Origin: Vanrija pseudolonga
Taxonomy: Eukaryota; Basidiomycota; Tremellomycetes; Trichosporonales; Trichosporonaceae
Direction of reading: 5' to 3'
Length of the DNA stretch: 64,000 bases
NCBI RefSeq assembly: GCF_020906515.1
Contig: NC_085854.1
Location: 124,001-188,000 of the forward strand
Below are positions 41,106 through 51,737 of this stretch, in pieces. Within the stretch, counting starts at the first letter, position 1, and each line of letters opens with the position of its first letter. A model generated the notes under the pieces. It did not search any database. It was not told where the DNA came from and saw nothing but the letters and a program-made list of their open reading frames with translations. Made by a program: the position numbers and the translations under genes.

Positions 41106-41222
41106 TCGCTGTAGCTCAGTCGTAAGAGCTTGGGCAGATGATGAGACAAACCCTAGTCAATATTGGTAGCTCCAGCAGAGCCGAGACCTTACACTACAAT
41201 GATGCCCCCAGCGTGCCTTTTG
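41106..41222 (+). ncRNA. tRNA-like structured unit k
   Basis: Head GTAGCTCAGTCGTAAGAGC is nearly a canonical tRNA D-arm/A-box. Core GGGCAGATGATGAGACAAA, block GGTAGCTCCAGCAGAGCC, GAGACC, CAATGATGCCCC, closing ccttttg. Confidence 0.5.
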
Positions 41223-41450
41223 GCCTCCGTGGCGGGCAGCAGCGTCCCCGCCGTATTTCACGTCTCTACACCCATGGACACCATAGCTCATCGGAGAGCA
41301 CCTCACGGTACAGCATAACACTGACATCTTGCCGCTGGCGCCAAAGCAGAGTGCCACACCGGCATGGCGACCGCCACACCCGACCCTACCTCTCGCACCA
41401 CTTCCCTACCTCCCAATCAAAAGGTTTCAGTCCTCCTTGAAGGCCAGGCT

Positions 41451-41521
41451 TACACTGTAAGGGAGTCGAACCCCTGCCGCATCGATGGCAACGATGCATG
41501 ATACCGTTTCACCAACAGTGT
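41451..41521 (-). tRNA. tRNA-Gly (anticodon GCC)
   Basis: 71-nt cloverleaf on the minus strand: acceptor ACACTGT pairing with ACAGTGT plus discriminator A; A-box TTGGTGAAACGG; anticodon stem CATCG/CGATG with loop TTGCCAT, giving GCC; T-loop within GGGGTTCGACTCCC, a perfect B-box. No intron. It lies 230 bp beyond the last tRNA-like unit and points the other way. Confidence 0.9.
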
Positions 41522-41522
41522 A

Positions 41523-41898
41523 TTGAGCGCCGAGGCGCGATTCTTGTTCGTCGGGGCGGTCGGAGGGGTTTGAGGTGTGAGCCGATTTTTTCTTTTTTTT
41601 TTTTGACGGGGAGGTGGAGGTTGCGGTCCGCCAATTTTCGCATTGCGTTCACTGGCTGTCTAGCTTGATATGCATCTGCCGAGCTACTACTTGCCAGCGT
41701 CAGCAGTATGGGCAAAGCCCTGTTGCTTGAGATTTTGACGGCTGCATGAAACGAGACGGCGGGTGCGCCGGCTCCAACCACCACGCTGGCGGTCCTGGCG
41801 TTTTCACAACAGCCCCCTAGGTACGCTCCCGCTGCAGAAAATCTCGTTCATCGCCCAAACTACAATACACACGACATACACCAGACCCAAACTACCTC
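41523..41898. other. Intergenic with a long T-run
   Basis: Contains a nearly pure T-tract at about 41586-41604. No gene seen; the 3' region of the downstream alcohol dehydrogenase gene begins near 41899. Confidence 0.5.
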
Positions 41899-43621
41899 CT
41901 ACTTGTCCAGCACGATGACCGTCTTGCCAATCTTGTTCTTCTCGAACAGCTTGTACGACTGGGCGTTAGCGCGGCCTCCAGCCACCAGACCTACCTCAAC
42001 GACCTCGTCGAAGCCAATCTCGTTCTCGATAAAGTGCTCAAACAGGTCCTTGTTGGTCCGCAGGATCTCGATAGCGCCTGGGATGAAGGTCTGCACCGAG
42101 CAGCGGCCGTACTGGAAGCGGAGGCTGGGGCCAGTCAGCGTCGCCCACACGCGGTACTCACTTCTTGCCGTAGAGCGCAGAGCCAGGAACCGTCACGGGG
42201 TGCGTGTGCACACCGCAGCTCGAGATGACGCCATAAGGACGCACGAGGTCAACTGCCGTGTCGATCGCGGCAGCGTGGCCGACGACCTCGAGCGCGGCGT
42301 CGGCGCCGCGGCCCTCCGTCGCCTCAAGGATGGCAGCCTTGACCTTGTCAGCGGGCAGCGCAATGGCGCCGTGGCGCGCGGCGGCCTCGAGACGGTGCTC
42401 GGCGATATCGGTCGCGAAGACCTTGTCGAACATGGTCACGGCGGACGAGATGGCGCACAGCCCGACGGGTCCACAGCCAATGACGACGGCCACGCCGCCC
42501 TTCTTGCCGACCTTGTCGAGCTGGTCCGACCTGTCCTCGTCCGCGAGCCGCTTGGCGTTCGTCGCGACGTAGTAGCCCGTCGGGACGATGTCGGCCATGA
42601 GCACCATGAGCTTCTCGGGGATGTCGGCCGGCGCGGCGAACAGGCACCCGTCGGCATGCGACACGCGAGCGTACTCGGCCTGCATGCCGTCCGCCTTGAC
42701 GCTGCCGAACAGGTCGCCGTTGGCACAGCGCGACGTGTAGCCCTTGGCGCAGTAGTAGCACTTGCCTGGGCCGTTAGCGAGGTGCAGGGTGGGGACAATA
42801 GCGTGCGGGGGAACGGGGCGGGGTTGGTGGCTTGGAGGCGTCTCGGCGTCGGTGAGCGAGCTCGTAGAGGCACACATGTGACTCGCGCTCGTACTCGCCC
42901 CCGTACGAGCTGCGGAGGCCAGCTCGTCGGAGCGTCGGTTGCAGTCGCAGCTCCCCGTCCGCCGCACGACAGCACTCACCGCAGCTGGTCGAGAAGGGCA
43001 CAATGACACGGTCGCCGACCTTCCACTTCTTGACGTCATCGCCGGCCTTGACGATCGTGCCAACAGCCTCGTGGCCGATGATGAAGTTGTATGGCCCGGG
43101 CTGGTGGCCGCGGTAGATGTGGAGATCGGAGCCTGGGTGTGGTGGTCAGTATGTGTATGGTCTCGGCGACTCCGCCCCAGCGTCCCAGATGGTCTCGGCG
43201 AGTATCGGAGGCTCGCCCGCAGGCTCCCTCCTGCTCTCGTCTACCCGCCCGCTCGCCCTCCTGCAAGAGCAATAGATGTCGCCCACCCACCCTCCCTCGA
43301 GGGTTGCTCGTAGAGACGTCGCCCGCCCACCCACCCTGCTGGCGCGAGCGATACTGTGCCCGCCCACCCACCCCTATGATCGCTGCGCGATCAAGAAGTA
43401 TGCCATCACCCACCCCTCCTCCGGGCTCCGCCTCCCCTTATGCTGGCACCCACCCCTCCACCTGCTCCGCTGCCCCTACTCTACTCACCACAAATACCCG
43501 CCGTCGACACCTTGATGATGACATCCGTGTCTGCCTTGAGCTGGGGGAAGGGCCTCTCTTCAAGCGCGAGCACATACGGCTCCTTGATGATCACGGCCTT
43601 CATGGTGGTAGGGAGGGACAT
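41899..43621 (-). CDS. Zinc-dependent alcohol dehydrogenase (medium chain, formaldehyde/sorbitol dehydrogenase-like group)
   Basis: Five exons (43489-43621, 42980-43132, 42162-42765, 41995-42124, 41899-41958) encode 359 residues. It starts MSLPTTMKAVIIKEP. Catalytic-zinc signature: GICGSDLHIYRG and GHEAVGTIVKAG. Structural zinc: CGKCYYCAKGYTSRC, with intron 2 splitting its first Gly codon. NAD(P)-binding motif: VVIGCGPVGLCAISSA. It is only distantly related to the ADH1-type gene at 18898, and the FGSVKADGMQAEY segment fits the threonine/formaldehyde dehydrogenase-like group. The substrate is unknown; location is probably cytosolic. Short, regular introns and good codon bias support an active gene. 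Confidence 0.92.
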
Positions 43622-44157
43622 TTTGAACGTGTTGGGGGGTGGTGGGGGCGGTGAGAACGGTAGGCAAGAGGGATACAGCGGTGTTCGCTAGTCGTGCTTA
43701 TCGCTTCTTATGTGCTAGACAATGCCCAGATTGCGGATGGGAGCGATGGAGAGATGGAGAGATGTCGCCAAGGCCCCCCCGGTGTCGTTGTGGGGGAGGG
43801 CCGCATCGCGCCGGGTGCCCGGTATCTGTCAAATGCCGATTAAACGACAATGATACCCGGTCAAATGTCGGGCATCCACGCCGCAGTGACGGGCCACGGA
43901 CCAGCAGCGCGCCTGGGCCGACACATGCATCCATCCCTGCCCCGTGCTTCAGGACACAGTCGCACATGTATGCATGCACTGATACAGCACAGAGCGGGGC
44001 ACCTCCGTCCGTCGCTGCGTTATACGGTGTCGCCGACACGAGCCGGCGGGAGCCAGCCGACGTGTCGGACTAGGCCGAAGCCGAACACCGCGTAAACATC
44101 CCGTGACTCGTGACTGTGCCAGCCAACCTCAGCAACATGACATCAACTACTACTAGA
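43622..44157. other. Intergenic between dehydrogenase and transcription factor genes
   Basis: Promoter of the dehydrogenase gene and the 3' end of the transcription factor gene. No further gene supported. Confidence 0.5.
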
Positions 44158-46817
44158 CTACAACGTAGAGGGAGGGAACAGCTCGGGCTGGTCGGTAACA
44201 AACGAAAAGGGAATCTCCGTGTTGATAGGGTCGGTCGGCGCTGCACGCAGCATGTCGAGCAGCGTCTGGTGGTCCCAGAAACTGCCGTCACCAAACCACG
44301 CGAGGCCGTTGTCCATCGACACTGTAGCGTTCGGCTGCGACAGGGTCATGCTTGGCGTCAGGCTGCCAGTCGAGTTGGACGCCTCGAGGCCAGTCGGCAC
44401 GCTGGGAGACACCGAGTCGGCCGCGACGGGCTTGCTGGAGAAGCCGGCGCCGTGCGTTATGCGATCGAGCTGCGTGCGGATGCTGACGATGCCGCGGCGG
44501 ATGCATGGTCCTTGGTGCGCGGCCTGCTCGAGCACCTCGAGCGAGAACTCGACGCGTTCGAATGCCTCATCGCGGATCAGGCCCTTGCCTGTGCGGATGA
44601 GGAACAGGTCGACGCCGCTGGATGGTCAGCTAGGCCTCGACAGCAAGACGGCACCTTGCTCACCTGGCAATGAAGCAGTAGTAGAGGATGAGGTAGTGGT
44701 GACAGTTGTGCCCAAACGAACTTGACCACAGGTGGAGGATCTCGTTGATCCGCGTTGCAGCGGTACGGCAGTGGCCAAGCGCCGACATGGCGAGCGACGA
44801 GCGACTGTTCTCGGTGAGCAGCGGCCGGTAGATCAGGATGCGCATCGTGTAGTATAGGAGGCTGAGGTGTCAGCTAACCAACGAGATCAAGTCAGCTTAC
44901 TTGATGAGAATGACGTTGGGCGGAGGACACCACTCTGGCAGGTTGGGCCCCTCGACCTTGAGCGCCGATGGCAGGTTGTTGCGCCACGCGTCGAGCTGGT
45001 CTGCTGCTGACCGGATGAACGACAGCGACCGCTGGCTCTCGTGGTTGGGCGAGTACATGTTGGTCATGACCGACTCGAGGATGAGCGCGAGGTGGGCGTA
45101 GTGTCGTAGCGCGAATGTCTTGAGCAGGAGCGTGGGTGGGTAGGGCCTGGAGGAGTCAGTAAGGTGAAGCGCACAACTCGTCTTGCCACCTCACTCACCC
45201 AGGCTTAGGCAGAACAGCACCCTTCCACAAGATAGGCTCCCACTCCATGTTGTCGTCGGGGTCTTGTGGTAGCGAGTCGGTGGACAGCCCTGGTCGGCAG
45301 CTGAACCCAGGCTCCCGTCCGAGTGCCAGCGACATGGTCTTGTCCCAGATGTATGCTGGTGGGTCAGTCCGCTTCACCAGGGGCGGGGCACCCACCACTC
45401 CAGAACACGCGGTTGCGCATGTCGCGGTCCTCGGCCGACAAGCGCAGACTCGCTGCGTCGTCGGATACGGGGAGGTGGAGTCCCATCTGAATGGGTCAGC
45501 GTGTCTCAGATGTGGGAACCCACGTCCTGCATCATGCGGATCGCCATGCCGAGGAGCATCCAAGCCTGGTTGGTCGTGCCGACGGCGATCTGACGTCCCG
45601 AGAGCACGAGGAGGGCCTCTGGGAAGCGTTAGCGGCTGACCCACATTCCTCAGCCACTCACGAATCGTCGTTATCCGCCCAGGTCCCATGATCTCTTCCG
45701 AGAGCATGCTCATCGCCAAGCTGACATACTGCTCTCCCTTGGCCTCGCGCTCGCGGTCGTCCATGCCGAAGCACAATCTGATGCCGACGATGTAGATGAC
45801 AATCAGCAGAAACTCGGAGAAGTACGGCCCTTCGAGCGCCATATCGCCTGCGGTGTCAGCTTGTCCGCGACGTGAAAGCTCACGGAGGAAGATTGGCCGG
45901 TGGACGATGCCGTCCGCGCAGCTGACCCAGGCAAAGTACGCGTCCATCCACGCCTCGCCGTCCTCGACGCTCGCGTACCGATGCCTTAAGCGCGCGGCGG
46001 CACGCAGCCGGTCCTCGGTCCACGTCTGCCCGCCTGCCACGCCGAGCGGAGAGCCGGCACGCGACTGGCGCGGCCGCGTGCCCGAGTCGTCAAACATGCT
46101 CAGCTCGCCATGGTATACCGGTCGCGAGGCGGAACCGAGGTCGTACCGCGGCCTCGGGAGGACGTGCTCCGACTCGTGCGTGCCGGGCGTAGGCGACGCC
46201 GAGCGGCTGCGCGACTTGGTGCCGACGTTGTTGTTGTTGTTGTTGAAGCCAGGGTTGCCGACGCTGGAGCTGCCTACAGCTTGCGGCGCGCTGCTGCTTC
46301 CCGACGCGACGTTGGCCATCGCTTCGAGCCGCCGCAGACGCTGCTCGAACCCGGCCATCATGGCTGCCGTCTCGTCGTCCATACGCTTCTTTGGCGGGCG
46401 CGTCCGCTCAACCTGCTCGCAGACCGTGTTCGTGTCGAGGCATGGCTTGCACGGTGGGTTCTCGCCGCCCTCGCACTTGATCTTGCGCTCGCGGCATACC
46501 TGGGGTGTTAGCAAGGGACCGGGTTAGCAGCGCGCGGCGCTGCGACGAGGATGCTCGAGCTCGCAGAGAAGCCTGGGACACTTCTCGACGACATCAGTCG
46601 TCGCGTGACTCAGATGTGGAGGGCAGCGGCAAGCTTACCCACGGCCGTGGGGCAATAGCCCGCAGCTCTACTCCAAGCCACACGTCGCCGCTAGCCCCAT
46701 CACGGTCGCAAGACTCACCAAGCACGAGTGCCCGTAACTCCTCTTCTTGTACTTTTGCGGCTGCTCGGGCGTCTGGCCCGATGACGACCCCGCGCGGCGC
46801 TTGACCGGCTGCGACAT
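44158..46817 (-). CDS. Zn2Cys6 fungal transcription factor
   Basis: Nuclear regulator. Exon 1 (46719-46817) encodes MSQPVKRRAGSSSGQ and ends HSCL. Exon 2 starts at 46499 with VCRERKIKCEGG. Together they form the binuclear zinc cluster C-x2-C-x6-C-x7-C-x2-C-x6-C, split by intron 1 between the first and second Cys. A short coiled-coil-like segment follows (MMAGFEQRLRRLEAMA). Farther on, a middle-homology region is spread over many short exons (for example AWMDAYFAWVSCADGIVHRP). The C-terminal exon ends FVTDQPELFPPSTL. Exons between about 44540 and 45650 were not all resolved. Target genes are unknown. Confidence 0.85.
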
Positions 46818-48116
46818 GACGCGCACGAGAGGGCGGGGCGGGGAGAGGCCGCTCGCTCACTTGATGGGCTGGCTTGCTGCGGGGACCTGAGCGAATGGCC
46901 GTGCGTGAGTCTGGCGAGCTAGGCGTAGGTGCGGCCGTGCTGGCTGTACTGTGCTGTGTTGTCGCCCTTGACTGAAGGAGGTTGATTACAAGTCGAGATG
47001 GAGATGGATTGTCGTTGTGCTGAGTGGGCGAGGTGTCCAAGTCACGTGAGTCGCCGGACCGGGCCGAGCGGAAATCGGGTAATCAGGCGGCGGGATCCGA
47101 CCGCCGACAGGTGACGGCGACAACGACGACGGAGGTAGCGAGCAGACGTCGGCGACGGCTGTGACGAGGGCGGATGCGAAAAGATGTTGTGCTCGTGCAT
47201 CTTTGTCTGGGGAGCGCGGGGGAGGTCGAGGTGCACGGCGCGGGCGACGGCTCACAGCCGAGTGAGCCGAAAGAGCCGATTTGTGGGAGTCCATTCCTCG
47301 TCGCTCGCTGCCCGCATTCCGTCGTCGGAGAGCTGGGAGTGGACGTCGTCATGCTGGTGGCAGTAGATCGGGCGCTGGTCGTGTCTGCTCGTTGATCAGC
47401 GAGCACGAGGAGTGAAGTGAGTAAAAGGCAACAACACCACGTCAATCATCCTCATCAAGACAGAGGCAGGCAGCCAAGATAACAACAGCTGACCTCCCCC
47501 TCCCTCCTCCCTCCACCTCCATCCCCGAGAACGCGGCAGCACGAGCAGCTGACTTCGCCAAAGCGCACCGTTTCATCGGCTTGGACCAGCAGTCAAGGTG
47601 ATCAGTCAGCCGCCAAGTCAAGTCGTTCAGTGTACGGAAACACACTCACCGAGGCGCTCGGAATCGCAATCCCGGAAACCTTTCCCTGACTAGGCAGGCA
47701 CGCGACGAGGCGTTTGAGCGTGCTGCCGAGGTTGTTGGCGGCCAGTCGTCAGCCGCAAGAAGCCGAGGGCACGCGACTCGATGGAGGGATATAGACCGTG
47801 CTCTCTGTGCGTGCGCATGGCCGCCAAGCTAATATGCAGGCGACGATCATTTGGCTTGGCCGGCGCAGTGACTCCCTCACGTCAGTGCCACTTCGGCCAC
47901 TTGGGTGTAGGTGCCAGTGTATACATTGTCTCTCTACAAGTTGGGAGGCACTAGGTGTTGATCACTGCGCGTTAGAGCCTATTACATCTGCAGCACACAC
48001 CTTCACAGTCCCGGCTGGCGGGTATCATCCGTTCGAGTGTGTGTCGAGTGTGTGCCACTCGTGTCTTCTGCTCCCGTCAGCGGTACCTCGAAACCGACGC
48101 TCACAAGCTAGGCGGC
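46818..48116. other. Intergenic, upstream of the transcription factor gene
   Basis: Open frames at 46986-47445 on the minus strand are Pro/Ser/Arg-rich shadows without splice or family support. Nothing else seen. Confidence 0.45.
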
Positions 48117-48734
48117 CTAGACACACAGCGCCTCCAGCGCCGCCGAATCCAGCGACATAGGGCGGTAGGAGGGGGGTGGAATGCGGTAATGAGCACTACG
48201 ACGTTCGTTGAAGGCGCGGAGGTGCTCTGGTGTCAGCGAGGCCAGCCGGCGTGTACGAAACTCACCAGAGGACGGCGTGGCGGCGGGGTCGTTGAAGACA
48301 GAAGTGGGCTGGGTCGAGTGGACCGAGTCGTGGACCGCACTGGGCGACTCGTCGTCGGAGAACGTGACGACAGTGCTGTGCAGCGCGAGGCGGACGTAGC
48401 GGGCGCGGCGGCGGCCGGGGAGGACGCGACGCGGGCGCTGGCGGATGCGGCGGGTGTCGTCGAAGAAGTGACCGTAGCCGCCGTAGGCCGCCTCGACGTC
48501 CGTGCCGCCCATGAAGCGGCGAACGCGAGGGCCGATGACGACAACCAGGAACATGATCACGAGGGCGACGCCGAACACGACGCCGAGGCCGAAGGAGATG
48601 ACAGCGGTGAACATCTCAGAGTCGTCGAGGCGGAGGTAGCGCTGGAGGGTGTGGTAGAAGTATGGTGTGATTTCGTCGCAGATACAGTACATGACGACGT
48701 GGAGTAAGAGGGCGAGAGCCGGAATGAGGAGCAT
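48117..48734 (-). CDS. Two-pass membrane protein with PPSY motif
   Basis: 205 residues if unspliced. Membrane segments: LLIPALALLLHVVMYCIC at the N-terminus and ISFGLGVVFGVALVIMFLVVVIG at about residues 48-70, followed by an Arg-rich juxtamembrane stretch and a cytosolic-type tail. The tail contains YRIPPPSYRPM near its end, a PPxY motif, as in the unrelated array-1 proteins. A perfect 39-nt intron (gtgagt to ccag, near 48225-48265) lies in frame without a stop, so both spliced and retained forms would be translatable; splicing removes 13 residues. Family not recognised. Confidence 0.65.
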   Translation of the reverse strand: MLLIPALALLLHVVMYCICDEITPYFYHTLQRYLRLDDSEMFTAVISFGLGVVFGVALVIMFLVVVIGPRVRRFMGGTDVEAAYGGYGHFFDDTRRIRQRPRRVLPGRRRARYVRLALHSTVVTFSDDESPSAVHDSVHSTQPTSVFNDPAATPSSGEFRTRRLASLTPEHLRAFNERRSAHYRIPPPSYRPMSLDSAALEALCV

Positions 48735-49450
48735 GAGAGTGGGAAGTGTGTCGTGTCGAGCGTTGTCGTGTTGCGGTTTTGGGTTGGGGCCAGTGGCCTC
48801 GTCCCACGCACGCATGCAAGCACGCACGCTTTGCCCCCGCTGCCGTCTCGCAATCTTGACATACACAAGGCCTGCGGATGGCTGTGTCTGTCCTTTGTGC
48901 CGCTCCGGGATGGACTGGCGACAAAGCCACGGGGGGATCGCCGGTGGTGGCGCCGGCCGGTCGCTCTGCTGCCCGCTGTCCCCGGCACGGCGCTGGACAA
49001 CGATTACAAACTGCTCTGTCAGCTCTGCTCGGCGTATTGGTATTTTAGTTGTACTTGCACGGCACCACAATCAGCGGGCCTGGTCGCCGCCGTCGGTCAC
49101 ACCCTCCCCCGGCCTCCTCGGCACCTTTGACGCGCCACCGGCCTTACCCTGCGTACTGACGCCCACCCATCTCCCTTCCGTTCACCCTTGCACGCCAAGG
49201 TGAGTACCAATACTGTAACCCTGTCGCTCGGCGAGTGTGACGCACACCCTTTGGCCCCCGTCGACGGCCGCGCCACTCGCCCCCTACACCCATCTGGCAA
49301 CAATGACCTGCTCCGTCCGTTCCGTCCCAGCCAATCTGTTCACTCACGTCCTCAGCACCGCACATCCGAGTCATGCTTTGAACTGTGACACCCATGTTTA
49401 CCATTGTCTCCACCCCTTCATTTTCACGCGAGCTTGCGTGAACCTCCACA
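48735..49450. other. Divergent intergenic region, left edge of array 2
   Basis: No gene supported. It separates the minus-strand block from the all-plus-strand array 2. Confidence 0.45.
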
Positions 49451-50315
49451 ATGCCCGCTCGCACCATGCCCAGCAACTATTGTCACCCAGACCACATCAT
49501 TCGCGCCCCCCTCTTTCCACAGCTCAGTCTAGCCTCCACGACCGGCGAGGTACCTTGGTTCGACGAGGTACTTTGGCCCGACACACGCACAGAGAACAGG
49601 CTTGGTCGTTACGACAGGTGGTATCCGCCGCCCGACACTGCTCCGTTGTGGACCGCCGCCCACTGCGAGCCGAACGGCGACAACACCTACTTCAGCGCAA
49701 CGTTTTCTACCTCCTCGCCCATTCCGCTCGTCCCGACGCCGCCTGTGTGGGAGCCCACTCCCCGTCCTAAGAGGAAGAGGGGCCAGCGGGGAAAGGGGTC
49801 GAAAGGCTCCAACTCGGCCGCTGCCGAGCCCCAAGGCCCAGTGTCCGCACCGCAGCCCACGGCGTCCGTCGCACCGCCCGCGATCCCCGCGAGGACCCCT
49901 CCACCACCACCAGTCGCGACCGACAGTGGCCCTTGGTGCACTTGCTCAGCATGCACGGCGCACTCCCCCAAGAAAGTACTGTTCAACCAGATCGTCGTAA
50001 GTTGCCCCCTGTGGATTGTGGTTGACCCTCGACCAGCCGTTCCGCCACTTCGCCATTCCGCGCACGTATTCGTGGTACGAGATGCACGAAATTCACAAGA
50101 CGACACAGAAGCTTTGTCGAGGCGTCGGCTGTGAGTGTCATGTTGTCATGGTGGCCTTCAGCTGACATGGCCTGACAGCGCCGGACGTTCACTTCTGGTA
50201 TACCAGCGAGAAGCGGTACCACGTCTTCAATGTCGTCGAGCGCAACTTTGCCACTATCCCCTGGGGCACAGTCAAGCGCATTCGGTCTGAAATTAGTCAG
50301 ATCTGCGGAGCTTAG
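49451..50315 (+). CDS. Array-2 gene P1: small beta-alpha-beta-domain protein with Pro-rich N-terminus
   Basis: Exons 49451-49996, 50037-50130 and 50179-50315 encode 258 residues; intron phases are 0 and 1. The N-terminal ~150 residues are Pro-rich with a basic cluster (RPKRKRGQRGKGSKG) that could be a nuclear signal. The family domain begins at PFRHFAIPRTYSWYEMHEIH (strand, helix), followed after the phase-1 intron by VHFWYTSEKRYHVFNVVE (two strands) and a final helix TVKRIRSEISQI. The gene ends without the phase-2 terminal exon of its paralogs. A second Met five residues in is an alternative start. Function unknown. Confidence 0.7.
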
Positions 50316-51066
50316 TGAGGTTGAAGCAGGGGTGCTGAGCTGACAGCAGTGTTTCTGCAGAGTGAATCGTCGCGAGAGGTGGTTTTGAGAGCGCAGCTGC
50401 TCGTCCCGTCGGTAATTTTCACAATTAAAGGATTGTCATGCACGCAACTCAACTCATCTGAGGTTGTTTACCGGCCTCATAACACTCTTTCTGGAGGATG
50501 CTGAATGATCAGCTGCTGCGGTTATGGAACTGATCGATGGCTAACTGGGCGGCCGTGTGGTCGGGCGGGTTGGAAATCTGCACCCACCGCTTTGCTCGGG
50601 CTCGTCCGACGGCAGAGCTGGTGCGAATGCTGATCACTTGAGCAGACTAACCTGGGTGCAAGTTGCACGTCCTACAACTGCCACCTGGTAACAATAAGCA
50701 GGAGAACGGGGGATGGTGGAGGCGAGGGACGGGGAGCTGAGTCTCAATGCGGGCCAGCGCATGCAGTCAACATTGACGCCTGCCTTCATCACCCCATCAC
50801 CTCACCTGATTATCGCCTTGGCTGGTCCAAACATGCCACTTCTGCAGGATGGGCAGCATCAATGCTGCAGCACAGGCCGTGTTTGCCGCCTCGAGAGGCA
50901 TCAGTTCCTTATCTGCGGGGCCAGTGATGGCGACCAGCCGGCAGCCAGCGACCGATAAAAGGCTGCCATTGTCAGCTCTCCATCTGACTTCACCACCGCA
51001 CTCCCCTCCTTCCACAACTCCCCTCCCCAACCCGCAACCCCAGCCCCCCAATCTTCCCACCGCACC
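50316..51066. other. Intergenic between P1 and P2
   Basis: No gene. A weak gataaaa element at about 50954-50960 lies about 110 bp before the P2 ATG. Confidence 0.45.
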
Positions 51067-51737
51067 ATGATCTCGCCCATCGACCACTACCACCTGAGCA
51101 CGCACATTCGCCAGCTCGAGCTCCTCTACGCCGACTGGAACCCCAAGCCCTGGCTTCAGATGCAGAAGCGCAAGGCGATCAACATGATCACCGAGAAGGC
51201 CATCGAGGCGCACTTCATCCGTGTCCCTCCTTCCAAGATCCGTGTGAGTGCCAACCCCATCTTATGCCCAGCACTGACACCACGGTAGTACACGTTTGAC
51301 GCAAAGTCCACCCTCGTCGCCAGGCTCTGGAAGCAGAAGACGATCCCCGAGCTCGTCGAGATCTACCACAGTGGCCGCGACCAGCTCTTCGAGGAGCGCA
51401 CCGAGGCGCTCCTCACCAAGCTCGAGGGCATGGTGTATGCCCACGTCAAGCACCTCGGTGAGTTGCCCTGGGCCCGCTGCAGAGTGCTAACCCCAGGCGG
51501 CAAGGTGCACGAGTTCAAGTGGATGGAGTCGCCCGGCATCGGCAAGCACGGCTTCGAGTTCCGCGCCAACATCCCCATCGCGTGGCGCGACCTCGAGATC
51601 CTCCAGCTCAACATGAGCCACGCTTGCCGCGTCACGTGGGTGGTGATGGTGTTTTGGTGGTACTGACCCGCAGCAACAAGCACTACGTGTCGCCTCGCAT
51701 CTACGTCGAGAAGCAGCGCATCTTCACCAAGGTGTAG
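51067..51737 (+). CDS. Array-2 gene P2: small beta-alpha-beta-domain protein
   Basis: Exons 51067-51243, 51289-51457, 51497-51635 and 51674-51737 encode 182 residues with the array's phase order 0-1-2. The domain exon starts YTFDAKSTLVARLWK and is longer (169 nt) than the usual 88 nt. After the phase-1 intron comes VHEFKWMESP and GFEFRANIPIAWRDLEILQ, the beta-beta-alpha half. The last exon ends IYVEKQRIFTKV. The N-terminal 59 residues are helical and mixed-charge rather than disordered. Function unknown. Confidence 0.72.

Noticed and set aside
38190-41222. Units considered as ordinary tRNA genes or tRNA pseudogenes
   Set aside because: Only the A-box-like head fits; there is no anticodon arm, no GGTTCGA B-box and no closing acceptor stem. 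The neighbouring tRNA-Gly shows what a real one looks like.
41586-41604. T-run considered as the poly(A) tail of an inserted retroposon
   Set aside because: No adjacent LINE or SINE body and no target-site duplication could be seen.
46594-47445. Frames upstream of the Zn2Cys6 gene, considered as an extra exon or small gene
   Set aside because: Exon 1 of the regulator at 46719-46817 already supplies the first cysteine in frame; these frames are Pro/Ser/Arg-rich and unsupported.
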